64,000 nt of DNA. Origin: Pedobacter gandavensis. GTDB lineage: Bacteria; Bacteroidota; Bacteroidia; Sphingobacteriales; Sphingobacteriaceae. Made by a program: the position numbers and the translations under genes. Below are positions 53,493-61,940 of the stretch, piece after piece. Numbering within the stretch: position 1 is the first letter of the stretch; each line of letters starts with the position of its first letter. The DNA lies in NCBI RefSeq assembly GCF_014172405.1, contig NZ_WNXC01000001.1, positions 1,302,001 through 1,366,000 on the forward strand, written 5' to 3'. The notes beneath the pieces were generated by a model that made no database searches, was not told the DNA's origin, and saw nothing but the letters and a program-made list of their open reading frames with translations.

Positions 53493-54635
53493 ATGAAGAC
53501 ACCATTAAACACCAAAGACAACGAGCGTTTAAGCACTTATATGAAACTCGCTGAAGAGCGCGCCAAGCACTTCATCGGTTATCCAATTGCACAAGATTTT
53601 GACTATTCAGAACTATATCCACTTTTAAAATTACCATTGAACAATGTAGGCGATCCATGGGTAGAATCTACGTACGACCTAAACTCCCGCTCCCTGGAAC
53701 TGGAAGTATTGGAATTTTTCGCAGAGCTATTCAATGCACCCGCCAATAATTGGTGGGGATATGTCACCAACGGCGGTTCTGAAGGGAATTTATATGGACT
53801 ATATGTTGCCAGAGAGCTTTATCCTAATGGTATCGTTTACTATTCTGAGGCTACACATTACAGTGTTCAAAAGAACATTCAACTCCTTAACCTACGCAGT
53901 ATTGTAATCAGAACCCAGAAAAATGGGGAAATGGATTATGAGGATTTAGATTCCATGGTACAGATGCACAGAGATCAACCTGTAATTATCCTGGCTAACA
54001 TTGGTACAACCATGATGGAAGCAAAAGACGATTTGCAACAAATCCAGCAAATCCTGCGCAAGCAAGCCATTAAAAATCACTACATCCATTGTGATGCCGC
54101 TTTAGCAGGAACTTATAGCGCCCTACTGGATTTAAAACCGGGCTTCGATTTTAACCATGGGACAGACAGCATGGCCATTAGCGGGCATAAATTCATCGGC
54201 TCTCCTATTCCTTGCGGATTGGTATTGGTTAAAAAGAACTATAAAGACAGGATAGGAAAGGCAATTCCATACATCGGCACAGTAGATACCACAATTACCG
54301 GTAGCAGAAACGGACACAGTCCAATTTTCATCTGGTATGCCCTTAAAAAGATGGGTAAAGAAGGATTGAAACAACGTGCATTAGCTTGCCTGGAAACGGC
54401 CGCCTATACGGTAAAAAGCTTAAATGAAATTGGTGTACCGGCATGGACAAACCCTTCTGCATTAACAGTGGTATTTCCAGCACCCTCTATCGCTTTGAGA
54501 CAAAAATGGCAAATTGCGACTGAAGACGGTAATAGTCATATCATTTGTATGCCTGGTGTAACGAAAAGCCAGATTGATAATTTTGTACAGGACTTACAGG
54601 CAGAACTTCAACTGAGTACAGCAATCACCCTATAA
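53493..54635 (+). CDS. hdc: PLP-dependent histidine decarboxylase
   Basis: A 380-residue group II-type decarboxylase that should convert histidine to histamine. It follows the bacterial PLP-dependent histidine decarboxylase: the Schiff-base lysine K233 in AISGHKFIGSPIPCG, the ring-stacking H123 in EATHYSVQKN, D201 in YIHCDAALAG, and NWWGYVTNGGSEGN for phosphate binding. Length matches the Morganella-type enzyme (378). No siderophore or histidine antiporter genes are adjacent. Control by the divergent Lrp protein is likely. A related amino acid substrate remains possible. Confidence 0.9.
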   Translation: MKTPLNTKDNERLSTYMKLAEERAKHFIGYPIAQDFDYSELYPLLKLPLNNVGDPWVESTYDLNSRSLELEVLEFFAELFNAPANNWWGYVTNGGSEGNLYGLYVARELYPNGIVYYSEATHYSVQKNIQLLNLRSIVIRTQKNGEMDYEDLDSMVQMHRDQPVIILANIGTTMMEAKDDLQQIQQILRKQAIKNHYIHCDAALAGTYSALLDLKPGFDFNHGTDSMAISGHKFIGSPIPCGLVLVKKNYKDRIGKAIPYIGTVDTTITGSRNGHSPIFIWYALKKMGKEGLKQRALACLETAAYTVKSLNEIGVPAWTNPSALTVVFPAPSIALRQKWQIATEDGNSHIICMPGVTKSQIDNFVQDLQAELQLSTAITL

Positions 54636-54642
54636 ACATCAT

Positions 54643-54680
54643 AAGCGGCTGTCTTAAATAATCATTTGAGACAGCTTCTT
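54643..54680. terminator. Terminator after the decarboxylase
   Basis: AAGCGGCTGTCTTAAA (54643-54658) pairs with TTTGAGACAGCTTCTT (54665-54680), with G-T pairs and one mismatch, followed by ATCTTTTTCT. It sits between two convergent genes. Confidence 0.8.
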
Positions 54681-54692
54681 ATCTTTTTCTGT

Positions 54693-55685
54693 TTATGAAG
54701 CTAAGATCTGATCAATTTTTTGCAGTTCTTCAGTGCTAAAAGTAAGGTTGTTCAGACATTTTAAAGAATCTGAAAGCTGCTCAGGTTTACTCGCACCTAC
54801 CAATACGGAAGTTACGCGGTCATCTCTTAAAATCCAGGATAAGGCCATTTGTGCCAATTTTTGTCCGCGACTTTCTGCAAGCACATTCAATTCATTCAGC
54901 TGTCTGACTCTATCCGGAGTTAACTGCTCCTGTTGCAGGGCTCCATGCGACTTTGCTGCGCGGGAATCTGAAGGAATTCCTTTCAAATACTTATCTGTTA
55001 ACATCCCCTGGGCAAGTGGTGAAAAAGGAATACAGCCCACCCCTTCATTCCCTAATAAATCCAACAAACCACCTTCAATCCAACGTTCGTACATCGAATA
55101 TTTTGGCTGATGGATCACACAAGGTGTCCCCAATTGCTTAAGGATTTTCATTGCCTCTGCAGCCTCCTCAGCCTGATAATTAGAAATCCCAACATATAAT
55201 GCTTTTCCCTGACGCACAATCAGGTCCAATGCAGCCATGGTTTCCGATAGTGGAGTTTCCGGATCCGGACGGTGGTGGTAAAAAATATCTACATACTCCA
55301 AACCCATTCTTTTCAGACTCTGGTCTAAACTAGACACCAGGTATTTCTTAGAACCCCAATCTCCGTATGGGCCATCCCACATGGTATACCCTGCTTTAGA
55401 AGAAATGATCATTTCATCTCTATATCCTTCAAAGTCTCTTTTCAACAAGCGACCAAAGTTCTCTTCAGCAGAGCCTGGAGGCGGACCATAATTATTGGCC
55501 AGGTCAAAATGAGTGATGCCATTATCAAAGGCCAGCTTTAAGATGTTACTACAGTTCTCCAGTTGATCTAAATGTCCGAAATTATGCCATAAACCAAGGG
55601 AAATAGCCGGGAGCTTTAATCCACTGTTTCCGCATCTGCGGTATTGCATTTGAGTATATCTATTTGGGGCGGCAGTATAAGGCAT
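54693..55685 (-). CDS. Aldo/keto reductase (YghZ/Kv-beta-like)
   Basis: This 330-residue NADPH-dependent reductase has FDLANNYGPPPGSAEENFG (catalytic Tyr and the YghZ-type loop), MIISSKAGYTMWDGPYGDWG, VDIFYHHRPDPETPLSETM and the cofactor-binding VTSVLVGASKPEQL. It resembles the E. coli glyceraldehyde-3-phosphate/methylglyoxal reductase YghZ. It stands alone between a terminator and the H1-like gene. Confidence 0.94.
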   Translation of the reverse strand: MPYTAAPNRYTQMQYRRCGNSGLKLPAISLGLWHNFGHLDQLENCSNILKLAFDNGITHFDLANNYGPPPGSAEENFGRLLKRDFEGYRDEMIISSKAGYTMWDGPYGDWGSKKYLVSSLDQSLKRMGLEYVDIFYHHRPDPETPLSETMAALDLIVRQGKALYVGISNYQAEEAAEAMKILKQLGTPCVIHQPKYSMYERWIEGGLLDLLGNEGVGCIPFSPLAQGMLTDKYLKGIPSDSRAAKSHGALQQEQLTPDRVRQLNELNVLAESRGQKLAQMALSWILRDDRVTSVLVGASKPEQLSDSLKCLNNLTFSTEELQKIDQILAS

Positions 55686-55705
55686 GTGCTGGGGATTTTA
55701 AATAA

Positions 55706-55731
55706 CAGTAGCCCTCCTGGAAGGGCTACTG
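55706..55731 (-). terminator. Terminator after the H1-like gene
   Basis: CAGTAGCCCT (55706-55715) and AGGGCTACTG (55722-55731) form a perfect 10-bp stem with a T-rich tail on the minus strand. Confidence 0.85.
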
Positions 55732-55749
55732 TGCTCGAATAAATCGATA

Positions 55750-55929
55750 TTATTTATCGCTGTTTTTTTTCTCTGTTACTTCGGTACGGATTTCTTGAGC
55801 AAGAACTTTTAAATCCTGCATAGCTTTACGTACTCTAGTTCCTGCAGCACTGTTTCCTGCACTATAAAACTTCTCAGCGTCAGCTTCAATAGAAGCTAAT
55901 AATTCTTTAACTTTTGAAAATTTTTCCAT
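55750..55929 (-). CDS. Histone H1-like nucleoid protein (59 residues)
   Basis: Reading the minus strand from an ATG at 55929 gives 59 residues that start MEKFSKVKELLASIEADAEK, continue GNSAAGTRVRKAMQDLKVLA, and end in the Lys-rich VTEKKNSDK. This is the short Hc1/H1-like protein common in Bacteroidota, thought to bind DNA. It has no Lys/Ala-Pro tail, unlike chlamydial Hc1. The strong hairpin just downstream supports it as a real, well-expressed gene. Confidence 0.85.
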   Translation of the reverse strand: MEKFSKVKELLASIEADAEKFYSAGNSAAGTRVRKAMQDLKVLAQEIRTEVTEKKNSDK

Positions 55930-56238
55930 GTTTTAAATTTTTAATTTATGGCCAAATATATATTATTTTAGAAATAAACGTACATAACTTCCCTTCTATT
56001 GCGCTTTTTCTGCTAAATCTCCCTTTATTTATCCTTATTAGCGCTTATATAGGGCGATTTACCTGCTCCGCAGCCCTTATGAACAGGCCAAAAAGCGGGT
56101 TCGATGTCCCTCTGCCCAGCTCCCTTATCCCGATTTAAACCCATGGAACGATAACACCAATGTCAATTAAACCCATGATCACTAATATAAATCTCCTTTT
56201 ACTTTGATTTAATAAAAAACCTACCGAGATTAGCAATA

Positions 56239-56388
56239 ATGAAACAAAGAACAGATCGATATCAGGCAACATTAATGACTTATAATAAGAGTCAGCTGCA
56301 GGTATATGCACTGTTCAAAAGGTTTTTCAGGGAGAACTATCCCTTCGGCTTTACTTCCCAAATTACAAGTAAAGACTTTATTAACTAG
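56239..56388 (+). CDS. Small hypothetical protein (49 residues)
   Basis: A short open frame in the 55930-56607 gap. It starts MKQRTDRYQATLMTYNKSQL, has a basic-aromatic middle (VYALFKRFFRENYPFGF) and ends in SKDFIN. A GC-rich hairpin with a T-run begins exactly at its stop codon, which suggests a transcribed unit. I recognise no family and no ribosome-binding site decides the start. The rest of the gap holds no convincing gene. Confidence 0.4.
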   Translation: MKQRTDRYQATLMTYNKSQLQVYALFKRFFRENYPFGFTSQITSKDFIN

Positions 56389-56434
56389 GCCCCGAATCAT
56401 TTCATTCTACTCTTCGGTTCAGGGGCATTTTTCT
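56389..56434 (+). terminator. Terminator after the small ORF
   Basis: GCCCCGAA (56389-56396) pairs with TTC(A)GGGGC (56418-56426, one bulge), with an alternative CCGAA/TTCGG pair, followed by ATTTTTCTTCT. Confidence 0.6.
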
Positions 56435-56607
56435 TCTGATGAATTTCGTTATTTTATAATTTAAGAAAAAGCAGTACATTGTTTTTTTTCATTTATTATA
56501 TACACAGCTTACTTTAGGTAAGCTATGAAATTAGTTTTTCAGTTGTGCCTCCCTGTATCCTTATAAGAAGTTAATTTATTCAATCATCACATTAAGACAT
56601 TTAAAGC

Positions 56608-56988
56608 ATGGAAACAAAAACATTATCACTTTCAAAAAGCGACTTAAAACTATTAAAAGACCACCTGGACAAGTCCAACATGAGTCCATATAATAAAGAA
56701 AAATTAAGAAAAGAAATCAAAGAAGCTACTATATATGCAGATCAGGACCTTCCAGGAGACGTAGTTTGTCTAAAGTCTGAAGCCAGAATTGCCAATACCA
56801 AAACCGGTAAAGAATTCACATTTAAAATTGTGATGCCAGAAGAAGCCAATATTAAAGTACAAAAGGTATCTGTTTTCGCACCAATTAGTATTGCATTATT
56901 TGGCTATAGAACAGGTGATATCATCAATTGGGAAATGCCCGACGGCATTCAGGAGTTTAAGATCCTGGAAGTAAAAAAAATGAGCTAA
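56608..56988 (+). CDS. Rnk/GreA-type C-terminal domain protein
   Basis: A 126-residue protein. The N-terminal half is a short helical hairpin (LSKSDLKLLKDHLDKSNMSP), and the C-terminal half is the GreA/GreB/Rnk FKBP-like beta domain (DVVCLKSEARIANTKTGKEF, VFAPISIALFGYRTGDIINW). The helical part is shorter than the acidic coiled-coil of true Gre factors, so it should compete for RNA polymerase, as Rnk does, without rescuing stalled complexes. That function is inference. Confidence 0.88.
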   Translation: METKTLSLSKSDLKLLKDHLDKSNMSPYNKEKLRKEIKEATIYADQDLPGDVVCLKSEARIANTKTGKEFTFKIVMPEEANIKVQKVSVFAPISIALFGYRTGDIINWEMPDGIQEFKILEVKKMS

Positions 56989-57006
56989 TTTCCGATATCA
57001 GCTTAA

Positions 57007-57061
57007 AAAACCGCATTCCTCTTTTTTACCTGAAAAGTAAACAAGCTTAGAATGCGGTTTT
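57007..57061 (+). terminator. Terminator after the Rnk-like gene
   Basis: AAAACCGCATTC (57007-57018) and GAATGCGGTTTT (57050-57061) are exact inverted copies with a 31-base loop. The long loop is unusual but the stem is 12 bp. Confidence 0.65.
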
Positions 57062-57069
57062 ATCTTTCG

Positions 57070-57110
57070 GAAAAAATTCCAGGAATTCCAGAAAAAATTC
57101 CGTATATTCG
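57070..57110 (+). promoter_or_regulatory. Operator/promoter region of the RES-Xre pair
   Basis: GAAAAAATTCC occurs at 57070-57080 and again at 57091-57101, 21 bases apart (two helical turns), flanking a GGAATTCC palindrome (57082-57089). TATATTCG (57103-57110) is one base off the TAnnTTTG -7 box. Antitoxin binding here would fit autoregulation. Confidence 0.5.
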
Positions 57111-57125
57111 AATGAATCAAAATTT

Positions 57126-57596
57126 ATGATTATGGCAACCACTTCAAAACCCTACAAAAATAAAGCAAGCCTACCTATGGTTGCAGAAGCGGCACTTATT
57201 GCACCTTATCAACCGTTATATAACGATTCCATCAGCTTGCTCATGAGCTCAAAATCTGGCTTATCTGCCAAAGCCGCACTCGATTTTCTAAGCCTTTCCG
57301 GTTTTAGCAGGGAAGAATTCCAGGATACTTTTAAAACTAACGTTAAAACTATCCAGAATTATGCTTCCAACTCCTCCAAATTAGATGCTTCTTTAAGCGA
57401 GAAACTGCTAAAATCTTTCTCTCTTTTTGAAAAAGGAATAGAAATATTCGGTTCAGCCAAAGCCTTCCACCAATGGCTAAATACACCTTCTTATGGTCTT
57501 GGTCACCAAATTCCTTTTGATATCATGGATACCTTCACTGGGATCACCCTAATCGAAGAGGAACTCATTAGGATCGCTTACGGAGATCTGGCCTAG
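57126..57596 (+). CDS. Antitoxin with Xre/MbcA/ParS (DUF2384) toxin-binding domain
   Basis: The 156-residue protein has an N-terminal HTH-like region (SAKAALDFLSLSGFSREEFQ). Its C-terminal DUF2384 domain contains FGSAKAFHQWLNTPSYGLGH and TGITLIEEELIRIAYGDLA. The start may be the third codon (57132). It lies 5 bases before the RES toxin, the usual order of a RES-Xre type II toxin-antitoxin operon. Confidence 0.92.
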   Translation: MIMATTSKPYKNKASLPMVAEAALIAPYQPLYNDSISLLMSSKSGLSAKAALDFLSLSGFSREEFQDTFKTNVKTIQNYASNSSKLDASLSEKLLKSFSLFEKGIEIFGSAKAFHQWLNTPSYGLGHQIPFDIMDTFTGITLIEEELIRIAYGDLA

Positions 57597-57601
57597 AAAT
57601 T

Positions 57602-58051
57602 ATGAATGTATTCCGTATTTCTTTAAGTAATTATGCAGGATCTTTGGTTGCCTCAGGCCGCGCCGCCAGATGGAATCCCAATGAAACCTCTGTCATTTAT
57701 AGCGCAGAATCACGTTCTCTTGCCTGCCTGGAAAATGTGGTACACAGGAGTCAATTTGGACTTAATAACGCTTTCCAGGTGATGACGATTGAGATTCCAG
57801 ATGACCTGCCTATAACTACGATCCTATTAAAAACATTACCCAAGGATTGGTTTTCTTTTGAAAACATGTCCATCACACAAGAAATGGGCGACAACTGGAT
57901 CAAAAAAGAACAAACAGCCATCATGAAAGTCCCCTCTTCTATCATCTCAGCAGAAGCTAACTACCTCATCAATCCCAATCATCCGGATTTCAAATTCATT
58001 AAACTGCTAAAATGCGAACCGTTTATCTTTGACAAGAGGATTAAAATGTAA
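57602..58051 (+). CDS. RES domain toxin (NAD+ phosphorylase-type)
   Basis: This 149-residue toxin has the RES core: ASGRAARWNPNETSVIYSAE and SLACLENVVHRS, with likely active-site residues R23, Y33, S37 and E44. Characterised relatives break down NAD+ by phosphorolysis and so stop growth. It follows its antitoxin at 5 bases. The GG of the usual GGRWN is AA here, which may reduce activity. It converges with the queuosine transporter at a 1-base gap. Confidence 0.9.
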   Translation: MNVFRISLSNYAGSLVASGRAARWNPNETSVIYSAESRSLACLENVVHRSQFGLNNAFQVMTIEIPDDLPITTILLKTLPKDWFSFENMSITQEMGDNWIKKEQTAIMKVPSSIISAEANYLINPNHPDFKFIKLLKCEPFIFDKRIKM

Positions 58052-58052
58052 A

Positions 58053-58820
58053 CTATCTCCCTGCCATTTTTATCAAACGCTGCGAAAGGTCCTTGCCGAG
58101 ATATCGGTCTATAACCCCGTGCACCAGGTATAAGACAGGCGTCATCAAAATAGCAACTACAAATTTATAGGTGTAATTCACCAATCCGATTGCGGCAACC
58201 ATTTGCCAACTCCAATGGTATTGCGGATTCAGGTAAAAAGCAATAAAGATCACCACAAAACTATCTATGAATTGAGAAATCACTGTGGAACCAGTGGCCC
58301 GAAGCCATAATGCGCGCTCTCCCGTTACTTTCTTAATCTTGTGAAAAATAAACACATCAGCAATCTGCCCAACTAAAAAAGCAATCACAGAACCTACAAT
58401 AATCCACATCCCTTGTCCGAATATCCCAGCAAAAGCAACATTCATATTGAGTGGTTGGCCATCAATCGTTTGATTCACCCAAAAGTCAGATGGAGAAAGT
58501 CTCATCGCCGCTGCGACTACAAAAAACGCGTAAGAGATTAAAATTGCCGCCAATACTGACAGGAAACGAACTTGCTTAACCCCAAAATATTCATTGATGA
58601 TATCCGTCATGATAAAGATTAAGGGCCAGGTCAACACCCCCGCAGACATATTATAGGAAAGATTGGGTACTCCAAGTAAGTTGATGTCAAACGGTTTGAT
58701 GCCCAGTGTGCCCTCTACTGTAAATATTTTTACACCTATAAATTCTGAAAGGATGGCATTGGCTACGAAAAAGGAGCCTAGAATCAGTAATAATCTGCTT
58801 TCTTTGGTTTTAAAAGTCAT
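58053..58820 (-). CDS. yhhQ: Queuosine precursor transporter (YhhQ/VUT family)
   Basis: A 255-residue inner-membrane protein of about six to seven helices. LLILGSFFVANAILSEFIGV, WPLIFIMTDIINEYFGVKQV and GSTVISQFIDSFVVIFIAFY are family marks. It takes up preQ0/preQ1 or similar for tRNA queuosine synthesis. No que genes lie in the window. Confidence 0.93.
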   Translation of the reverse strand: MTFKTKESRLLLILGSFFVANAILSEFIGVKIFTVEGTLGIKPFDINLLGVPNLSYNMSAGVLTWPLIFIMTDIINEYFGVKQVRFLSVLAAILISYAFFVVAAAMRLSPSDFWVNQTIDGQPLNMNVAFAGIFGQGMWIIVGSVIAFLVGQIADVFIFHKIKKVTGERALWLRATGSTVISQFIDSFVVIFIAFYLNPQYHWSWQMVAAIGLVNYTYKFVVAILMTPVLYLVHGVIDRYLGKDLSQRLIKMAGR

Positions 58821-58887
58821 AGGACGATGAAATTATTAAATAAATCTGATATAAGAGGATAAATATTATTTCTATTTTCGTTGCCAC

Positions 58888-60033
58888 ATGATAGCTACAC
58901 AATCAAAACTACCTGGCACAGGAACGAACATCTTTTCGGTCATGTCCAAATTAGCAGAAGAACATCAGGCCATTAATCTTTCTCAGGGATTTCCTGATTA
59001 TGATTGTGACCCTAAACTCATCGACTATGTAGCCGATGCCATGCGACAGGGCTTCAATCAATATGCACCTATGACTGGTTTACCTGCATTGCGGGAAGTC
59101 ATCGCAGAAAAAATGAACACCCTTTATGGTGCAAATTATCACCCGGAAACAGAGATCAATATTACCGCAGGAGGTACTCAGGCAATATTTACGGCCTTAA
59201 GCGCCTATATTCATCCCGGAGATGAGGTCATTATTTTTGAACCGGCGTACGACGCTTATGCGCCAACTATCAAATTATTAGGAGGCCTGGTTAAACCTTA
59301 TGAACTTGCTCCTCCAAATTATGAGATCGACTGGGAAATGGTCAAAAAACTATTCTCAGCGAATACCAAGATGATCATTTTAAACAGCCCACAGAACCCT
59401 ACAGGCTGTGTTTTATCTGAAAAAGACATCAAAGCGCTCATCAAATTAACAAAAAACACGGACATCATGATTTTAAGTGATGAAGTCTATGAACATATTA
59501 TATTTGACGGTAAACAACACCATAGTGTCGCCTTATATCCGGAACTGCGTGAAAGAAGCTTTATCGTGGCTTCCTTTGGTAAATTACTACATACCACCGG
59601 CTGGAAATTAGGCTACTGCCTTGCTCCGGAACAGCTGATGAAAGAGTTCAGAAAAGTACATCAGTTTAACGTATTCAGTGTGAATACCCCGATGCAGGTA
59701 GGCATTGCACGTTATCTAAAAGATCCTCAATCTTACCTTGGCTTATCCGCCTTCTTCCAACAGAAGCGTGATTTGTTTCGCGGCCTGCTTGCTGAAACTA
59801 AGTTTAAATTATTACCTTGCAATGGTTCTTATTTTCAATGCGTTAGCTATGAGCACCTCAGCGATGAAAAAGATGTCGCCATGGCCGAAAGGTTAATCAA
59901 AGAATATGGAGTTGCCTCCATCCCGGTTTCAGCCTTCTACATTAGGAATACAGACCACCACGTTTTAAGGTTTTGTTTTGCCAAAAAGCAAGAAACTTTA
60001 GAAAAAGCCGTTGAAAGACTAGTTAAATTATAA
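58888..60033 (+). CDS. Methionine (KMTB-type) aminotransferase, YbdL-like
   Basis: The 381-residue class I aminotransferase has the PLP lysine K232 in ASFGKLLHTTGWKLGYC, NSPQNPTGCVLSEKD and SDEVYEHIIFDG. The SFGK-(x)-HTTGWK motif is a signature of the methionine/glutamine aminotransferase (YbdL, kynurenine aminotransferase-like). It is followed 24 bases later by an omega-amidase-like nitrilase, forming the usual transaminase/omega-amidase pair of methionine salvage. Confidence 0.93.
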   Translation: MIATQSKLPGTGTNIFSVMSKLAEEHQAINLSQGFPDYDCDPKLIDYVADAMRQGFNQYAPMTGLPALREVIAEKMNTLYGANYHPETEINITAGGTQAIFTALSAYIHPGDEVIIFEPAYDAYAPTIKLLGGLVKPYELAPPNYEIDWEMVKKLFSANTKMIILNSPQNPTGCVLSEKDIKALIKLTKNTDIMILSDEVYEHIIFDGKQHHSVALYPELRERSFIVASFGKLLHTTGWKLGYCLAPEQLMKEFRKVHQFNVFSVNTPMQVGIARYLKDPQSYLGLSAFFQQKRDLFRGLLAETKFKLLPCNGSYFQCVSYEHLSDEKDVAMAERLIKEYGVASIPVSAFYIRNTDHHVLRFCFAKKQETLEKAVERLVKL

Positions 60034-60057
60034 TTTACATCCCTTTAAATTACAATA

Positions 60058-60861
60058 ATGGAAAGTCCAGATTACCTAAGTATTAAAAACCTGAAAATTA
60101 CGATTTTTCAGGCGTATTTATTTTGGGAGAATATTGACAAAAACCTACAAAATCTATCCTTAAGATTATCCTCAGGCGTTAAAGAAAAAACAGACCTGAT
60201 TGTACTCCCGGAGATGTTCAATACCGGTTTTAGCATGAATGCTCCAGCACTTGCTGAAGAGATGAATGGCAAAACTATGCAATGGATGAATGATATTGCG
60301 CAAAAATATGAGTGTGTGGTTGCAGGTAGTTTAATCATCAAGGAAGACGGTCATTACTATAACCGCCTCATCTGGATGCTACCTGATGGCGGATACAGTC
60401 ATTATGACAAAAGACACTTATTCGGTCTAGGGGATGAGGATAAAAACTATACCCCAGGACAAGATAAAGTCATTGTAGAATTAAAAGGTTGGAAAATCCG
60501 CCTGGCGATTTGCTACGACCTCCGCTTCCCGGTATGGTTGCGCAATCAAAATGAAGAATACGACATCCTGTTATTGATTGCCAGTTGGCCGGACAAACGC
60601 GCCATTCATTGGAATGCGCTTATCCCTGCTCGTGCCATTGAGAACCAAAGTTATGTGATCGCGGCCAACCGAGTTGGTCATGATGGCAAAGAAGTATACC
60701 ATAGCGGACATTCCCAGTGTATTGATCCAATGGGTAAAACTGTTTACTATAAACCTGAAGACGAAGATCTTTATACCTTCAGTATCGGTTATGAAGAATT
60801 GCTTAAAACCCGTAAGGATTTCCCATTCTTAAAAGACGCTGATAAATTTCAAATCATTTAA
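60058..60861 (+). CDS. Omega-amidase / nitrilase-family amidohydrolase (YafV-like)
   Basis: A 267-residue carbon-nitrogen hydrolase with the catalytic triad E52 (VLPEMFNTGFS), K118 (HYDKRHLFGLGDE) and C152 (AICYDLRFPVW). The second helper Glu near GDED is typical of YafV. It hydrolyses alpha-ketoglutaramate or ketosuccinamate made by glutamine- or asparagine-dependent transaminases, pulling the upstream aminotransferase reaction forward. The two genes are probably one operon. Confidence 0.93.
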   Translation: MESPDYLSIKNLKITIFQAYLFWENIDKNLQNLSLRLSSGVKEKTDLIVLPEMFNTGFSMNAPALAEEMNGKTMQWMNDIAQKYECVVAGSLIIKEDGHYYNRLIWMLPDGGYSHYDKRHLFGLGDEDKNYTPGQDKVIVELKGWKIRLAICYDLRFPVWLRNQNEEYDILLLIASWPDKRAIHWNALIPARAIENQSYVIAANRVGHDGKEVYHSGHSQCIDPMGKTVYYKPEDEDLYTFSIGYEELLKTRKDFPFLKDADKFQII

Positions 60862-60892
60862 TTTCCCTTTAAACTAAGCTCCTAAACCAAAA

Positions 60893-61924
60893 ATGTTTAA
60901 CCGTAGAAAATTCATCAAAGCATCTGCGCTTTCGGCCTCTTTATTGGCTATTGATAGAACCAGTGCTGCTGCCATGATCCCAAGTCTGTCAAATGAACCT
61001 GTAAAACCAATTGTAATCTCTACCTGGGATTTCGGAATTGCTGCCAATCAAGCGGCATGGAAGGTTATATCCGCTGGTGGACGAGCATTAGATGCGGTAG
61101 AACAAGGCGTTCATGTACCAGAAGCTGACCCTAAGAATCAATCTGTAGGCTATGGTGGATTACCGGACAGAGATGGTCATGTAACGCTGGATGCCTGTAT
61201 CATGGATGACTTAGGTAACTGCGGTGCTGTTGCTGGTTTAGAACATATTATGCACCCTATTTCTGTAGCCAGAATGGTGATGGAAAAAACACCTCACGTG
61301 ATGCTTGTAGGTGATGGTGCACTTCAATTCGCTTTAGAAAATGGGTTCAAGAAAGTGAATCTCCTGACTAAAGAAAGTGAAAAAGCATGGAAAGAATGGC
61401 TGAAAACGGCAAAGTATGCCCCGGTCATGAACATAGAAAATAAACTTTACGACAAAGCTGCTCCGACTAGACTACCAGGAAATCAATACAACCACGATAC
61501 TATTGGGATGCTTGCTATAGATGCCAAAGGAAATATTTCAGGCGCTTGTACCACCAGTGGTATGGCCTATAAATTACATGGCCGTGTGGGCGATAGCCCA
61601 ATCATTGGTGCTGGTTTATTTGTAGATAATGAGGTTGGCGGTGCCACTTCTACCGGTGTTGGCGAAGAAGTAATCCGTAATGTAGGGAGCTTTTTAGTCG
61701 TAGAACTGATGAGACAAGGTTATACACCTGAAGCTGCTTGTAAAGAAGCAGTAATGCGGATCATCAAGAAGAAACCCGACATTGCAAAAAATATTCAGGT
61801 AGGTTTCCTTGCCTTAAATAAAAAAGGAGAATATGGTGCTTATGCGATCCAGAAAGGCTTCAGTTATGCAGTCTGTGACCAAAACAAGAACGATTTATTA
61901 ATCCCTGGTAAAAGCTATTACTAA
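60893..61924 (+). CDS. Glycosylasparaginase (N4-GlcNAc-Asn amidase), Tat-exported
   Basis: A 343-residue Ntn-hydrolase precursor. The N-terminus MFNRRKFIKASALSAS is a twin-arginine signal, so the folded enzyme is exported. The autocatalytic cleavage site is YNHD|TIGMLAID with nucleophile T203. Other motifs are GGLPDRDGHVTLDACIMD and SPIIGAGLFVDNEVGGATST. It matches the flavobacterial glycosylasparaginase, which removes N-glycans from Asn. Confidence 0.94.
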   Translation: MFNRRKFIKASALSASLLAIDRTSAAAMIPSLSNEPVKPIVISTWDFGIAANQAAWKVISAGGRALDAVEQGVHVPEADPKNQSVGYGGLPDRDGHVTLDACIMDDLGNCGAVAGLEHIMHPISVARMVMEKTPHVMLVGDGALQFALENGFKKVNLLTKESEKAWKEWLKTAKYAPVMNIENKLYDKAAPTRLPGNQYNHDTIGMLAIDAKGNISGACTTSGMAYKLHGRVGDSPIIGAGLFVDNEVGGATSTGVGEEVIRNVGSFLVVELMRQGYTPEAACKEAVMRIIKKKPDIAKNIQVGFLALNKKGEYGAYAIQKGFSYAVCDQNKNDLLIPGKSYY

Positions 61925-61940
61925 CTGCAAAAAACAAGAA

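Noticed and set aside
55914..56138. A 74-codon plus-strand frame
   Set aside because: It overlaps the start of the H1-like gene and has no protein-like pattern beyond a chance hydrophobic stretch.
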